Below, one piece after another: positions 51,273 through 61,312 of a DNA stretch of 64,000 nucleotides. Source of the stretch: Pseudomonas sp. NFACC02 (GTDB lineage Bacteria; Pseudomonadota; Gammaproteobacteria; Pseudomonadales; Pseudomonadaceae). A program made the position numbers and the translations under genes. The stretch is from the NCBI RefSeq assembly GCF_900110765.1, contig NZ_FOEO01000014.1, forward strand, positions 1-64,000, written 5' to 3'. The notes beneath the pieces were generated by a model, which had not been told where the DNA came from, ran no database searches, and saw only the letters and a program-made list of their open reading frames with translations. Position 1 is the stretch's first letter. Each line of letters begins with the position of its first letter.

Positions 51273-53267
51273 TCACGGCTCGCTACGACGTTGCTGGTGA
51301 ATCCAGTCAACGATATCGCCCTCGGGAGCATATCCGGCCACGGTGTCTCCCAATATCTGGCGGACCTTGGCGTAATCGTCCTCATCCAGCGCCTTGAGCA
51401 ACTGCGAAAGGCTCTGTTTGAACGCATCCCACGACAGGTAATCTTCCTGGGCGCTCATGATCATGGGATGGCTGGTGACCGCCACGTTATCGCCAATCAG
51501 CAACTCTTCGTAGAGCTTCTCGCCGGGCCGCAGACCGGTGAACTCGATGGAGATGTCGCCATGAGGGTTCTTTTCGGAGCGGATACTCAGGCCCGACAGA
51601 TGCACCATTTTCTCGGCCAGTTCGATAATCCTGACGGGCTCGCCCATGTCGAGCACGAACACATCGCCGCCCTGCCCCATTGAACCGGCCTGAATGACCA
51701 ATTGCGCCGCTTCTGGAATGGTCATGAAATAACGAGTGATCTTGGGATGCGTGACCGTCAATGGCCCACCGGACTTGATCTGCTGGTGGAACAACGGAAT
51801 CACAGACCCGGACGAACCCAGCACGTTGCCAAAGCGCACCATGATGAACCGCGTCTTGTTGACTTGATGCACGTTCGCACGATCACCGAACATCACCGGT
51901 GCCGCTTCCCGGCTCAACGCTTGAAGGATCAGCTCGGCCAGGCGCTTCGTGCTGCCCATGATGTTGGTGGGCCGTACAGCCTTGTCAGTGGAGATCAGCA
52001 CAAAGTTGGCGACGCCCGCCTGTAGCGCTGCCTGCGCTGCGTTCAGCGTGCCGACAACGTTATTGATGACGCCCTCTGCGATGTTGTGCTCGACCATCGG
52101 CACATGCTTGTACGCGGCCGCATGATAGACCGTGTCGACATGCCAGGTCTTCATGACGTCCAGCAGCTTGGAATGATTGCGCACGGAGCCAAGGATCGGT
52201 AAGACCTTCACCTTCAACGACTCTCTCTCGATACGGCGTTCCAACTCGGAAAGAATGGTGTAGAGGTTGAATTCGCTGTGGTCCAGCAATAACAGGGTCG
52301 TAGGCTTGAGCATGACGATCTGTCGACACAACTCTGAACCGATCGAGCCGCCCGCCCCCGTCACCAGCACGCATTGGTTCTTGATGCAGTGCTCCAGCAA
52401 TTCTTCCTGCGCAGGGACGGAGTCGCGTCCCAGCAGGTCGGCGATGTCCACTTCCTGCAGATCGTCTACTTTGACGCGGCCAGCGGCCAGGTCCGAAAAG
52501 TTCGGGACGCTGCGGACATGCAGGGGAAAGCTTTCCAGAAATCCCAGAATTTCCCGGCGACGCGTCCTCGCGGACGACGGAATCGCCAACAGAATTTCCT
52601 GCGCGCCCGTCACGTCGATCATTTGCTGGATGTGCTTGGGTTTGTAGACCTGCAGTCCGGAGATCACACGATTGGAAATCGAGTCATCGTCATCGATGAA
52701 AGCCACCGGGCGCATTGAACGGCCCATTCTCAGCGCCGCCACCAGTTGATTGCCCGCTGCCCCCGCCCCGTAAACGGCCACCTTTGGCAGGCCGTCATCC
52801 CGGTTCTTGAACGGCATGTGCTGCGCCGCAGCGAACCAGTCACCCATAAAATACTGGCGCATCGCGAGACGCAGACCGCCAATCATGACCAGGCTCAGCC
52901 ACCAGTAGTTGAACATCACCGAGCGAGGCACAACGTGCTGGTGATTGCTGTACAGGTACACGACAACGCCGAGGATCAATGCAGAAAGACTGACCGCCTT
53001 GATAATGGCAACCAGTGCGTCATTGCCGAAATAGCGCATGACGGCGCGGTACATGCCTATCCGGATGAACAGCGGGATAGCGACGACGGGGGCACTGACA
53101 AATAACCAGGTGTGGGTTTCAAGCGGGTTGATAAGGTCATCAACCCCCAGGCGAACCACAAAGGCCATCCACAGTGCAAACCAGACCAGGCAAACGTCGG
53201 TCGCCACCTGAATGATGCGCTTCCTACGACGGGGCAGTCCCAGCAGCAAAACGCGTACTCTGTCCAT
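51273..53267 (-). CDS. wbpM: WbpM-type UDP-GlcNAc 4,6-dehydratase
   Basis: 664 residues from the ATG at 53267 behind GAGGGAAGC. Four membrane segments fill about the first 150 residues. A CoA-binding-like Rossmann region and then the soluble dehydratase domain (TGAGGSIGSELCRQI; TDKAVRPTNIMGSTKR) follow. The usual catalytic Tyr is replaced by Met in MGSTK, the SMK triad known for WbpM. It makes the UDP-4-keto-6-deoxy sugar needed for the first O-antigen residue and lies at the end of the O-antigen locus. Confidence 0.9.
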   Translation of the reverse strand: MDRVRVLLLGLPRRRKRIIQVATDVCLVWFALWMAFVVRLGVDDLINPLETHTWLFVSAPVVAIPLFIRIGMYRAVMRYFGNDALVAIIKAVSLSALILGVVVYLYSNHQHVVPRSVMFNYWWLSLVMIGGLRLAMRQYFMGDWFAAAQHMPFKNRDDGLPKVAVYGAGAAGNQLVAALRMGRSMRPVAFIDDDDSISNRVISGLQVYKPKHIQQMIDVTGAQEILLAIPSSARTRRREILGFLESFPLHVRSVPNFSDLAAGRVKVDDLQEVDIADLLGRDSVPAQEELLEHCIKNQCVLVTGAGGSIGSELCRQIVMLKPTTLLLLDHSEFNLYTILSELERRIERESLKVKVLPILGSVRNHSKLLDVMKTWHVDTVYHAAAYKHVPMVEHNIAEGVINNVVGTLNAAQAALQAGVANFVLISTDKAVRPTNIMGSTKRLAELILQALSREAAPVMFGDRANVHQVNKTRFIMVRFGNVLGSSGSVIPLFHQQIKSGGPLTVTHPKITRYFMTIPEAAQLVIQAGSMGQGGDVFVLDMGEPVRIIELAEKMVHLSGLSIRSEKNPHGDISIEFTGLRPGEKLYEELLIGDNVAVTSHPMIMSAQEDYLSWDAFKQSLSQLLKALDEDDYAKVRQILGDTVAGYAPEGDIVDWIHQQRRSEP

Positions 53268-53374
53268 GCTTCCCTCAAACAAGAGTTCAAATTCCTTCTA
53301 TCGACCCAGACGCCGACGGTTGATTCCTGCCACCCTCGGACAATCTGACCGAATGAAGGAGACACCGGATCCCT

Positions 53375-54391
53375 TCAATTGTGTTCCAGCGTGCCAGCCT
53401 TGAACCTGATGGCCAGGATGACAAGTGGGACATACGCAATAATCAGGCCCAAAGCGCCGTCCAGCCCGAAGCGTGTTACACACAACGCCAAGGGCAATAG
53501 CCAGCACAGATTGATTACACCGACTGCGGACGTCACAGGGAGATGCCGACCAAACCGCCGCGAAGCGAACTGATAGGCGTGGCTTCTGTGAGCCTCATAG
53601 ATCTTGTCGCCTCGAACGAGCCGACGAATGAGGGTAACTGTAGCGTCTACGATGAAAACCCCGAGGAGGATAAGCCATGCCCACATTAACTGCGAGGAAA
53701 TCCAGGCGGCCTGCAGCGACAAAATGCCCAAAATGATGCCCAGGAAGCCGCTGCCCGCATCGCCCATGAAGATTTTGGCCGGGGGAAAATTCCAGAAAAG
53801 GAAGCCTGCCACGGCACAGGCAAACAAAACAGGCAGTCCGATTAATGCCGGAAAACCGCTCAACGCGTAGAGGATCGCCGCCCCCAGACACGCTGTAATC
53901 GCTTCTACGCTGGCAATGCCATCAATGCCATCCATGAAGTTGTAGAGGTTCAGCAACCAGACAAGATAGACAGCCGCCAGCACGTCACCCGCGATACCCA
54001 AATCCAATTCAGTGCCAAATACCTGAATTGCAGGAAGTCCACCCAGCCAGAAAAGCGCCCACGCCGCAGCGGTAAAATGCCCCAGCAGTCGCCAGCGGGC
54101 CGCAATATGTCCGTGATCGTCCAGAAAACCCAGTGCCGCGATGAACACACCCGCGCCGGCCAGCGCCATGAAAGACGACTGGTCAACCAACGCTGCGCCG
54201 TACCCATACGCCAGGGCAGCCAGGTAACTTACGACGATCGCAACGCCCCCACCACGCGGCGTCGGGACCGTGTGAGAGCTTCGGTCATTGGGGATATCAA
54301 GCAAACTTTTATGCAACGCATACCGCCGCAAGCAATAGGTGAGCACATAAGAGACTGCGATAACGACGACCGCGAACCACCAACGATTCAT
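53375..54391 (-). CDS. wbpL: WbpL-type polyprenyl-phosphate glycosyl-1-phosphate transferase (MraY/WecA family)
   Basis: 338 residues from the ATG at 54391, which has AGGA six bases upstream. About ten membrane segments are seen, with the catalytic motifs NFMDGIDG and FMGDAGSGFLG and the cytoplasmic loop ending HRSHAYQ. It starts O-antigen assembly by moving a sugar-1-phosphate onto undecaprenyl phosphate. It is followed by wbpM after 107 bases. Confidence 0.9.
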   Translation of the reverse strand: MNRWWFAVVVIAVSYVLTYCLRRYALHKSLLDIPNDRSSHTVPTPRGGGVAIVVSYLAALAYGYGAALVDQSSFMALAGAGVFIAALGFLDDHGHIAARWRLLGHFTAAAWALFWLGGLPAIQVFGTELDLGIAGDVLAAVYLVWLLNLYNFMDGIDGIASVEAITACLGAAILYALSGFPALIGLPVLFACAVAGFLFWNFPPAKIFMGDAGSGFLGIILGILSLQAAWISSQLMWAWLILLGVFIVDATVTLIRRLVRGDKIYEAHRSHAYQFASRRFGRHLPVTSAVGVINLCWLLPLALCVTRFGLDGALGLIIAYVPLVILAIRFKAGTLEHN

Positions 54392-54593
54392 TTTTGTCCT
54401 GCTGTAGAAGGCTGGCTTTACGTCAATGTCCTGATCCGAGGTATCAGGATTACATGAGTAACCAATGGAATTTGAGTGCGCGCCGCACGTCCGATGGGGT
54501 TTGCCCAGAGCGTCGGCGGAGGGCAAAAAAGCGCGCGAAAGATACCACGGGCGGGCCTGAAAACAACGCTGCCCAAGGGAAAATCAAAATGGG

Positions 54594-54631
54594 CACCTGT
54601 CGCCCATGGTCTCGACCACGGGCGACAGGTG
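54594..54631 (-). terminator. Terminator of manB
   Basis: CACCTGTCGCCC and GGGCGACAGGTG pair perfectly over twelve bases around a 14-base loop. On the minus strand the hairpin is followed by CCCATTTTGATTTTCCC. It lies six bases past the manB stop. The 200 bases from here to wbpL show no gene and probably hold the wbpL promoter. Confidence 0.8.
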
Positions 54632-54637
54632 ACTCGA

Positions 54638-56011
54638 TCAAGAAGCCTTCAACAGCGCCTCAATTTCCTTGACCTTGGCCTCTACCAGTTGCGCATCGCC
54701 GCGACTTTCCACGTTCAACCGAAGCAGCGGCTCCGTATTCGAGCCCCGCAGATTGAACCGCCACTCGGCAAACTCCAGACTGATGCCATCCGTTTTATCA
54801 ATGTTCGAGCACAAAGGAGAATAGTGCTCCAGCACTTTGTTCAGTACTGTCTTGACGTCATCGACCTTGTAGTTGATTTCGCCGCTGCATGGGTATGCCG
54901 CCATGCGCTCATCGACCAGTTGAGAAAAGGACTTTCCGGACACCGACATCAACGCCGTCACCAGCAGCCACGGAATCATCCCGCTGTCGCAATAAGCGAA
55001 GTCACGGAAATAGTGGTGTGCGCTCATCTCGCCGCCATAGACCGCATCTTCTTTGCGCATGCGTTCCTTGATGAACGCATGACCGGTCTTGCACAACACC
55101 GGTGTTCCCCCTGCTAGCTGAACCTGGTCAATCGTGTTCCAGGTCAGGCGTGGGTCGTGAATAATCTTTGAACCTGGATGCTGCTTGAGCAACATCTCAG
55201 CCAGCAGCCCAACCAGGTAATAACCTTCGACGAAGCGGCCGCGCTCATCGAAGAAGAAGCAACGGTCAAAATCGCCGTCCCACGCCAGGCCTAGGTCACA
55301 ACCGTGCTTGAGCAAGGCGTCGCGCGTGATGCTGCGATTCTCTGGAAGCAACGGATTGGGCACACCATTTGGAAAATTGCCATCCGGTTCTCCGTTGATA
55401 ATGACCCACTCAAATGGAAGCTGTGCTTTGATCGCTTCGAGCGCAGGCCCTACCGCACCGTTACCAGGGTCGGCCAGAATTTTCAGAGGACGCAGTTGCG
55501 CACCTTCCACATACCCCAAAAGGTGTTTGATGTACGCGGATTTGTCCGGAGCGGACGTAGTGCTGCCACGCTGTGCCGCAACTTCACCGAAATCACCGGC
55601 ATCGACCCGTTGGCGTATGGCGTCCAGCCCGGTGTCGCCACTGATGGGACGAGACTCGCGCTGGACCAGCTTCATGCCGTTGTAACCTTTCGGATTATGG
55701 CTGGCCGTCACCATCACTCCGCCGTCCGCAGCGTAGTGACTGGTTGCAAAGTAGACCTCTTCGGTTCCACAAAGCCCGATGTCAATCACATCGGCACCCG
55801 CTTCAAGGATACCGTTCATCAGCGCCTGAGCCAGGGATGGGCTTTCGAGACGCATGTCTCTGCCGACCACGATATTTTTGGCACCCAGTTCCACTACCAT
55901 GGAGCGCCCAATCCGGTAGGCAATATCAGCGTCCAGGTCATTAGGGACCTGACCACGAATATCGTAGGCCTTGAAGCAACGGGTCTGAATAACGGGATAG
56001 TCGGGATTCAT
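54638..56011 (-). CDS. manB: Phosphomannomutase ManB/CpsG
   Basis: 457 residues, the length of CpsG. The active-site Ser is in TASHNPKGYNGMK, the Mg loop reads WDGDFDR, the sugar loop GGEMSAHHYF and the phosphate-binding loop RGSNTEPLLRL. It converts mannose-6-phosphate to mannose-1-phosphate for GDP-mannose or GDP-rhamnose. No manC or gmd gene is next to it. A 227-base gap lies upstream. Confidence 0.9.
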   Translation of the reverse strand: MNPDYPVIQTRCFKAYDIRGQVPNDLDADIAYRIGRSMVVELGAKNIVVGRDMRLESPSLAQALMNGILEAGADVIDIGLCGTEEVYFATSHYAADGGVMVTASHNPKGYNGMKLVQRESRPISGDTGLDAIRQRVDAGDFGEVAAQRGSTTSAPDKSAYIKHLLGYVEGAQLRPLKILADPGNGAVGPALEAIKAQLPFEWVIINGEPDGNFPNGVPNPLLPENRSITRDALLKHGCDLGLAWDGDFDRCFFFDERGRFVEGYYLVGLLAEMLLKQHPGSKIIHDPRLTWNTIDQVQLAGGTPVLCKTGHAFIKERMRKEDAVYGGEMSAHHYFRDFAYCDSGMIPWLLVTALMSVSGKSFSQLVDERMAAYPCSGEINYKVDDVKTVLNKVLEHYSPLCSNIDKTDGISLEFAEWRFNLRGSNTEPLLRLNVESRGDAQLVEAKVKEIEALLKAS

Positions 56012-56238
56012 GTGTAAAAACCTATGCGACGAAAAAACCCGAAGGTTCCTCTGTTCAGTATGAAGCAGCCCGGCGCACGGGCTGCACGCTACCCTCGCGC
56101 ATAACAGCTTGAGGCGAGGGTTAGGCAGTAAAAAAGAAGATTAGTTATATACGGAAACATAATTATCTTTAGGACGCTGCAATGACTTTACTGCCCAACG
56201 CGTCATGATATCGGATCGCAGCGCAACGGTCGTACTGA

Positions 56239-57672
56239 TCAAGCCAACTTCAAGCTTCGCTGTTTTGCTTCCAGCACCAATCTGAGTCGCCGCTTGGCGC
56301 TCTCTTCACCATGCACCAGCTTGATCTCGGACGGCCACACCGGAATGCCCGTTACGAAATCCACCAGCCCCCGTTGATCCGCGTGCGCCGAATAGCCACC
56401 CATCGTCTCGATGCCCGCCTTGATCTCGTATCGCTCGCGATCCAGTTCGACGTAACCCCCTTTGGGCCCATGCTGCTGAATGGCGGCGCCGGGCGTGCCT
56501 TTCGCCTGGTAGCCGACGAACACCACGTTGTGACGCGGATCGCCCAGCATGGCTTTCAGATAATCGACGATGCGTCCGCCTGCGCACATGCCGTTGCCAG
56601 CAATGACGATCGCGGGTCGGCCAGTACTGGCGAGGTAGTTGACGGCTTGATGGTGTTGGGCGGCCGTATCGAGGGTGATCAACTGTTCAAAGCGCAGTGG
56701 CTTACGCCCACTCTCTTGCCGGGCGCGAGCGTCGTCGTCCCAGAGGTCATCGAACGACTGGTAGACCTGAGTCAACCGACTGGCCAGAGGCGAATCAAGA
56801 ATGATCGGTAACTGCGGCCAGTTGACGGGAAGCGAGCAATCCGCAGCGTCGTTTCCGTCTTTTGAGCACGACAGCGACCTGCGGTGAAGGATGTCTTCGA
56901 TTTCATACAGCAGTTCCTGGGTCCGCCCCAGGCTGAACGCAGGTATCAGCACCGTGCCGTGATCAGCCAGCGCCCTGTCGATGACGGCCTCAAGTCGTTC
57001 TTGTCGGGTGGCCCGATCCTCATGCAGACGATCACCGTAGGTGCTCTCCAGCACCAGCACGTCCGCGCGTTCCGGGGACTTCGGACGGGGAAGGATCGGT
57101 GTATGGGACGCGCCGAGATCTCCGGAAAAGACCACACGTTGGCTGCGCGGCTCCAACGGGTATTCGACGTCGATCTCGACATAAGCCGACCCAAGGACGT
57201 GGCCAGCGCGCTGCAAGCGGATTCGACCATTGAGTGCAGGCGTATTCACCACGTTGAACCAGGTGTCGAACGGAACGGCAATCACCCGCTCCATCACCTG
57301 ACTGAGATAGCGCTCAATCTGACGCTCGTCACGACCATGCTCAAGCCTGAACGCATCTTCCAGCACTAATGGCAGCAGCTTTGCGGAGGGTTCACTGCAG
57401 AGAATCGGGCCTTTGAAGCCAGCAGCGAGCAATTGGGGAATACGCCCGATATGGTCCGCATGGACATGCGTCACGATCAGCATCTTGATCGTTGCCAGGG
57501 AGAAGTTGATCACCGAGGCAGATTCGCCAAAGCGTTCCTTGAGATCAGCTTCACGACCCTGAAACAAACCGCAGTCAATCAACAGGCCGTGCTCGGCATC
57601 CATCTGCAATTGATGACACGAGCCGGTGACACCCTCGCCCGCACCATGATGGATGATGTCTGGATAATTCAT
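56239..57672 (-). CDS. MBL-fold/beta-CASP RNA-processing nuclease
   Basis: 477 residues from the ATG at 57672, which has GGGAG four bases upstream. The metallo-beta-lactamase motif HVHADH and the beta-CASP motifs are present, including ESTYGDR, PAFSLGRTQELLYE, GNGMCAGGR and GGYSAHADQ. The C-terminal RMMBL segment is also seen. It is related to the CPSF-73-like exonucleases found in Pseudomonas near the O-antigen locus. RNA is the likely substrate. Confidence 0.85.
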   Translation of the reverse strand: MNYPDIIHHGAGEGVTGSCHQLQMDAEHGLLIDCGLFQGREADLKERFGESASVINFSLATIKMLIVTHVHADHIGRIPQLLAAGFKGPILCSEPSAKLLPLVLEDAFRLEHGRDERQIERYLSQVMERVIAVPFDTWFNVVNTPALNGRIRLQRAGHVLGSAYVEIDVEYPLEPRSQRVVFSGDLGASHTPILPRPKSPERADVLVLESTYGDRLHEDRATRQERLEAVIDRALADHGTVLIPAFSLGRTQELLYEIEDILHRRSLSCSKDGNDAADCSLPVNWPQLPIILDSPLASRLTQVYQSFDDLWDDDARARQESGRKPLRFEQLITLDTAAQHHQAVNYLASTGRPAIVIAGNGMCAGGRIVDYLKAMLGDPRHNVVFVGYQAKGTPGAAIQQHGPKGGYVELDRERYEIKAGIETMGGYSAHADQRGLVDFVTGIPVWPSEIKLVHGEESAKRRLRLVLEAKQRSLKLA

Positions 57673-57897
57673 GAAGCTCCCGTTCGATCCGCGCACTAAA
57701 AGCCGCGCAGCTTAGTCGCACTGGGCGCCTTGTTCAGCCAATAAGGTTTTGCGGGATTTTTCGGAAACACTTGGGAACAGGTGTTGAACCGAATCGAAAG
57801 AGAAACGCGTTCCACCTGAGTGGCGTCGTGTTAGCGCTGCGTGGCCTGAGGAACAGGCTCACGATGAGATGATGCGGTCAGCGGACGCCGTCAGCCC

Positions 57898-58137
57898 TCA
57901 CGCCATGCGAGACGGCTTGTTTCGCTTGCGCAGCCGGGCAATTGAAAACAGCACCGGCCCGATCACCATCCCCACCAACAATGCGAGGATCACCGGCACG
58001 GCAACCGACATCTCAGGTGCCGACCAGCCAAAGAACACCAGCGCTACGTTTTGCTGGTTTTCCAGGACGAAGACGACCGTCGTCGCCACGATCAGCAGAA
58101 CGACTACAAAAAAAATCAGGCGTTTGATATTGCGCAT
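57898..58137 (-). CDS. lapA: LapA-domain (DUF1049) inner-membrane protein
   Basis: 79 residues. The first membrane segment is at 6-24, a short periplasmic loop (ENQQNVALVFFGWSAPEMSVAV) follows, then a second segment and a basic tail. It belongs to the LapA family linked to LPS assembly control. It follows ihfB by 18 bases, the usual Pseudomonas order. Confidence 0.85.
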   Translation of the reverse strand: MRNIKRLIFFVVVLLIVATTVVFVLENQQNVALVFFGWSAPEMSVAVPVILALLVGMVIGPVLFSIARLRKRNKPSRMA

Positions 58138-58155
58138 CGAGTACTCCTCTGACGG

Positions 58156-58455
58156 CTATTGGAGCTCGTGCTCCTCCTCTTCGTTCACCCGATCACGCAA
58201 CTCTTTTCCGGGCTTGAAGTGAGGGACAAATTTCCCGTCAAGGCTGACGGACTGCCCGGTTTTTGGGTTGCGGCCGACGCGAGGCGCGCGATAGTGCAAG
58301 GAAAAGCTGCCAAAGCCCCGTATTTCAATACGGTCGCCGGTGGCAAGACATTGCGACATCTGCTCAAGCATGGTCTTGATGGCCAACTCCACATCTTTTG
58401 ATGAGAGCAGTCCTTGATGGGTGACAATTCGTTCGATCAACTCCGACTTCGTCAT
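58156..58455 (-). CDS. ihfB: Integration host factor subunit beta
   Basis: 99 residues of the HU/IHF fold, with the DNA-binding arm motif [22 protein letters not shown]. An acidic C-terminal end (NEEEEHELQ) is seen. It forms IHF with IhfA and bends DNA. AAGGG precedes the ATG. Confidence 0.95.
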   Translation of the reverse strand: MTKSELIERIVTHQGLLSSKDVELAIKTMLEQMSQCLATGDRIEIRGFGSFSLHYRAPRVGRNPKTGQSVSLDGKFVPHFKPGKELRDRVNEEEEHELQ

Positions 58456-58770
58456 ATTTTTCCCTTCTTTTTCAAGCAGCTAGGTAAAGCGCTTTGAAGG
58501 TTTTAGCATGACCACGACGATTTGAACAGCCCATGTTTCGAGTTATGTGAACACGAATTTCAGGCAAGAAGCCATTACATCGCGTAGCCCTTGCGAATCG
58601 CGGCCTGGAGAGAGTGTGCAGCGTATGATCGTCTTCCACGGTAGACGCGCGATTGCCCGCGCCTGGCCCGTATCCGTCGATCTACCTGTGCCTTGAAAGG
58701 CATACGAACAAACGCGCCCCGCAGTCAACATGCTGGACGTAAGACACTGCTGACAAAAACTGCGCCCACA
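58456..58770. other. Control region of ihfB
   Basis: About 315 bases between the rpsA terminator and ihfB. It holds a small perfect palindrome TGCCTT-ga-AAGGCA at 58689-58702. An open frame of 62 codons at 58543-58731 has no ribosome binding site and is not taken as a gene. The ihfB promoter must lie here, but I cannot fix it. Confidence 0.5.
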
Positions 58771-58798
58771 AAAAAGGGCGACCGAAGTCGCCCTTTTT
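58771..58798 (-). terminator. Rho-independent terminator of rpsA
   Basis: GGGCGACttcGGTCGCCC on the minus strand followed by TTTTTTG, 18 bases past the rpsA stop. Confidence 0.92.
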
Positions 58799-58815
58799 CA
58801 ATGGTCAGACAGAAC

Positions 58816-60501
58816 TCAGTTCTGTTTTTCCATTTGAGCACGCAGCAGGTCGCCCAGAGTGGTCGGACCCGTGTTTTCTGCGGTTTCAGGCTTGCTACGC
58901 AGGCTCTGAATGGCTTCTTTCTCGTCCTCAACGTCTTTCGACTTGATGGACAAGCTGATCACACGGCTCTTGCGGTCAACGCTGATGATCTTGGCTTCGA
59001 TCTCTTCGCCTTCTTTCAGAACGTTACGCGCGTCTTCAACACGGTCACGGCTGATTTCGGACGCTTTCAGAGTCGCTTCGATGTCGTCGGCCAGAGTGAT
59101 GATGGCGCCTTTGGCGTCAACTTCTTTAACGGTACCGCGAACGATAGCGCCTTTGTCATTGACAGCGACGTACTCGGAGAACGGATCGCTTTCCAGCTGC
59201 TTGATACCCAGCGAGATGCGCTCACGCTCTGGATCAACAGACAGGATCACGGTGTCGAGCTCGTCGCCCTTCTTGAAGCGACGTACGGCTTCTTCGCCCA
59301 CTTCGTTCCAGGAGATGTCGGACAGGTGAACCAGACCGTCGATGCCGCCGTCCAGACCAATGAAGATACCGAAATCGGTGATCGACTTGATGGTGCCGGA
59401 GATCTTGTCGCCCTTGTTGAACTGGCCAGAGAAATCTTCCCATGGGTTAGATTTGCACTGCTTGATGCCCAGGGAGATACGACGACGCTCTTCGTCGATG
59501 TCCAGAACCATGACTTCCACTTCATCGCCAACCTGAACGACTTTCGATGGGTGGATGTTCTTGTTGGTCCAGTCCATTTCGGAAACGTGTACCAGGCCTT
59601 CCACGCCTTCTTCCAGCTCTGCGAAGCAGCCGTAGTCGGTCAGGTTGGTCACGCGCGCGGTTACGCGAGTGCCTTCCGGGTAACGTGCCTTGATAGCAAC
59701 CCATGGGTCTTCGCCCAGTTGCTTCAGGCCCAGGGAAACACGATTGCGCTCGCGATCGTACTTCAGGACTTTTACATCGATCTCATCGCCAACGTTGACG
59801 ATTTCCGATGGATGCTTGATACGCTTCCAGGCCATGTCGGTGATGTGCAGCAGGCCATCGACGCCACCCAGATCGACGAATGCGCCGTAATCGGTGAGGT
59901 TCTTGACGATACCTTTGACTTGCTGACCTTCTTGCAGGGATTCCAGCAGAGCTTCGCGCTCGGCGCTGTTCTCGGCTTCCAGCACGCTGCGGCGGGAAAC
60001 GACAACGTTGTTGCGCTTCTGGTCCAGCTTGATGACCTTGAATTCCAGCTCTTTGCCTTCCAGGTGCGTGGTGTCGCGCACTGGACGGACGTCAACCAGA
60101 GAACCTGGCAGGAACGCACGGATGCCGTTAACGTCGACAGTGAAGCCGCCTTTAACCTTACCGTTGATAACGCCCTTGACCACTTCTTCAGCTGCGAAAG
60201 CCGCTTCCAGAACGATCCAGCACTCAGCACGCTTGGCTTTTTCGCGGGACAGTTTGGTTTCGCCAAAGCCGTCTTCGACCGCGTCCAGCGCAACGTGAAC
60301 TTCGTCACCGACCTTGATGGTCAGCTCGCCAGCGTCGTTGTAGAACTGCTCGAGCGGGATGACGCCCTCGGACTTCAGGCCAGCGTGTACGGTAACCCAG
60401 TCGCCGTCGATGTCGACAACGATACCGGTGATGATTGCACCCGGCTGAAGATTGAGGGTCTTTAGGCTTTCTTCAAAGAGTTCTGCAAAGCTTTCGCTCA
60501 T
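58816..60501 (-). CDS. rpsA: Ribosomal protein S1
   Basis: 561 residues with six S1 repeats. Repeats 3-6 carry the full RNA-binding pattern (for example [35 protein letters not shown]), while repeats 1-2 serve ribosome docking. It unfolds mRNA on the 30S subunit. AGGA lies eight bases before the ATG. It lies downstream of cmk, the widely conserved order. Confidence 0.97.
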   Translation of the reverse strand: MSESFAELFEESLKTLNLQPGAIITGIVVDIDGDWVTVHAGLKSEGVIPLEQFYNDAGELTIKVGDEVHVALDAVEDGFGETKLSREKAKRAECWIVLEAAFAAEEVVKGVINGKVKGGFTVDVNGIRAFLPGSLVDVRPVRDTTHLEGKELEFKVIKLDQKRNNVVVSRRSVLEAENSAEREALLESLQEGQQVKGIVKNLTDYGAFVDLGGVDGLLHITDMAWKRIKHPSEIVNVGDEIDVKVLKYDRERNRVSLGLKQLGEDPWVAIKARYPEGTRVTARVTNLTDYGCFAELEEGVEGLVHVSEMDWTNKNIHPSKVVQVGDEVEVMVLDIDEERRRISLGIKQCKSNPWEDFSGQFNKGDKISGTIKSITDFGIFIGLDGGIDGLVHLSDISWNEVGEEAVRRFKKGDELDTVILSVDPERERISLGIKQLESDPFSEYVAVNDKGAIVRGTVKEVDAKGAIITLADDIEATLKASEISRDRVEDARNVLKEGEEIEAKIISVDRKSRVISLSIKSKDVEDEKEAIQSLRSKPETAENTGPTTLGDLLRAQMEKQN

Positions 60502-60577
60502 TTTAATTCCTGTTGATAAAGGCGAAGAATCCGCCTATCTGCCACGCTCCAGACAACGTGGGTTTCGTTCATATGAA

Positions 60578-60620
60578 AGGAAGCCTGCGGGACTATGACT
60601 GGTCTCCCACATGGCTTCCT
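60578..60620 (-). other. Stem-loop in the cmk-rpsA intergenic region
   Basis: AGGAAGCC and GGCTTCCT pair perfectly over a 27-base loop, starting two bases past the cmk stop and 77 bases before rpsA. On the minus strand it is followed by TTCATATG. It may partly terminate or shape the S1 leader, which is autoregulated in other gammaproteobacteria. Confidence 0.4.
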
Positions 60621-60622
60621 GG

Positions 60623-61312
60623 TCATCCGGCGAGATCGCGAAGTGCGACTTCACTCAGGATGCGTTCAAGCACCTGCTCGATGGACAATTCGGTGGAATC
60701 CAGCTGAATGGCGTCTTGCGCCGGCTTGAGCGGGGCTACCGCTCGCTGGGTGTCTCGCTCGTCGCGAACACGTATCTCATCTAGCAGACTCGACAGACTA
60801 ACATCGTCACCCTTGGCCTTCAACTGCAAATATCGACGGCGCGCACGCTCCTCGGCACTGGCGGTCAGGAAAATCTTCAAGGGCGCGGCCGGAAACACCA
60901 CGGTTCCCATGTCCCGGCCATCTGCGATGAGGCCCGGAAACTCCTGAAATGCACGCTGGCGTTGCAGCAATGCTTCGCGCACCGCCGGCAGGGACGCCAC
61001 TTGCGACGCACCACTGCCGACCTGCTCGTTACGGATCGCCAGCGTCACGTCTTCGCCCTCAAGAATGATGCGTTGGCCGTGGTCGTCGGTGGCGGCCTCG
61101 AATTGAACGTCCAGATGCGCGGCCAGAAGCTTCAACGCTTCTTCATTCGTCAGGTCGACACCGTGGTTGCGGGCAGCAAACGCCAGCAGGCGATAGAGCG
61201 CGCCGGAATCCAGCAGGCACCAACCCAGACGTTTGGCCAACAAGCCAGCCACTGTCCCTTTCCCGGAACCGCTAGGTCCATCGATCGTAATGACCGGAGC
61301 TTGAGCTTTCAC
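60623..61312 (-). CDS. cmk: Cytidylate kinase
   Basis: 229 residues from a GTG at 61312 that overlaps the aroA stop as GTGA and follows AGAGGGGC. The P-loop is GPSGSGKGT; later motifs include [22 protein letters not shown] and RARRRYLQL. It phosphorylates CMP and dCMP. Confidence 0.95.
   Translation of the reverse strand: MKAQAPVITIDGPSGSGKGTVAGLLAKRLGWCLLDSGALYRLLAFAARNHGVDLTNEEALKLLAAHLDVQFEAATDDHGQRIILEGEDVTLAIRNEQVGSGASQVASLPAVREALLQRQRAFQEFPGLIADGRDMGTVVFPAAPLKIFLTASAEERARRRYLQLKAKGDDVSLSSLLDEIRVRDERDTQRAVAPLKPAQDAIQLDSTELSIEQVLERILSEVALRDLAG

Noticed and set aside
58543..58731. 62-codon frame upstream of ihfB
   Set aside because: No ribosome binding site, no family resemblance, lies in the ihfB control region.
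58693..60465. 590-codon open frame antisense to rpsA
   Set aside because: It is the antisense shadow of rpsA, produced by its repetitive GC-rich codons; rpsA on the other strand is certain.
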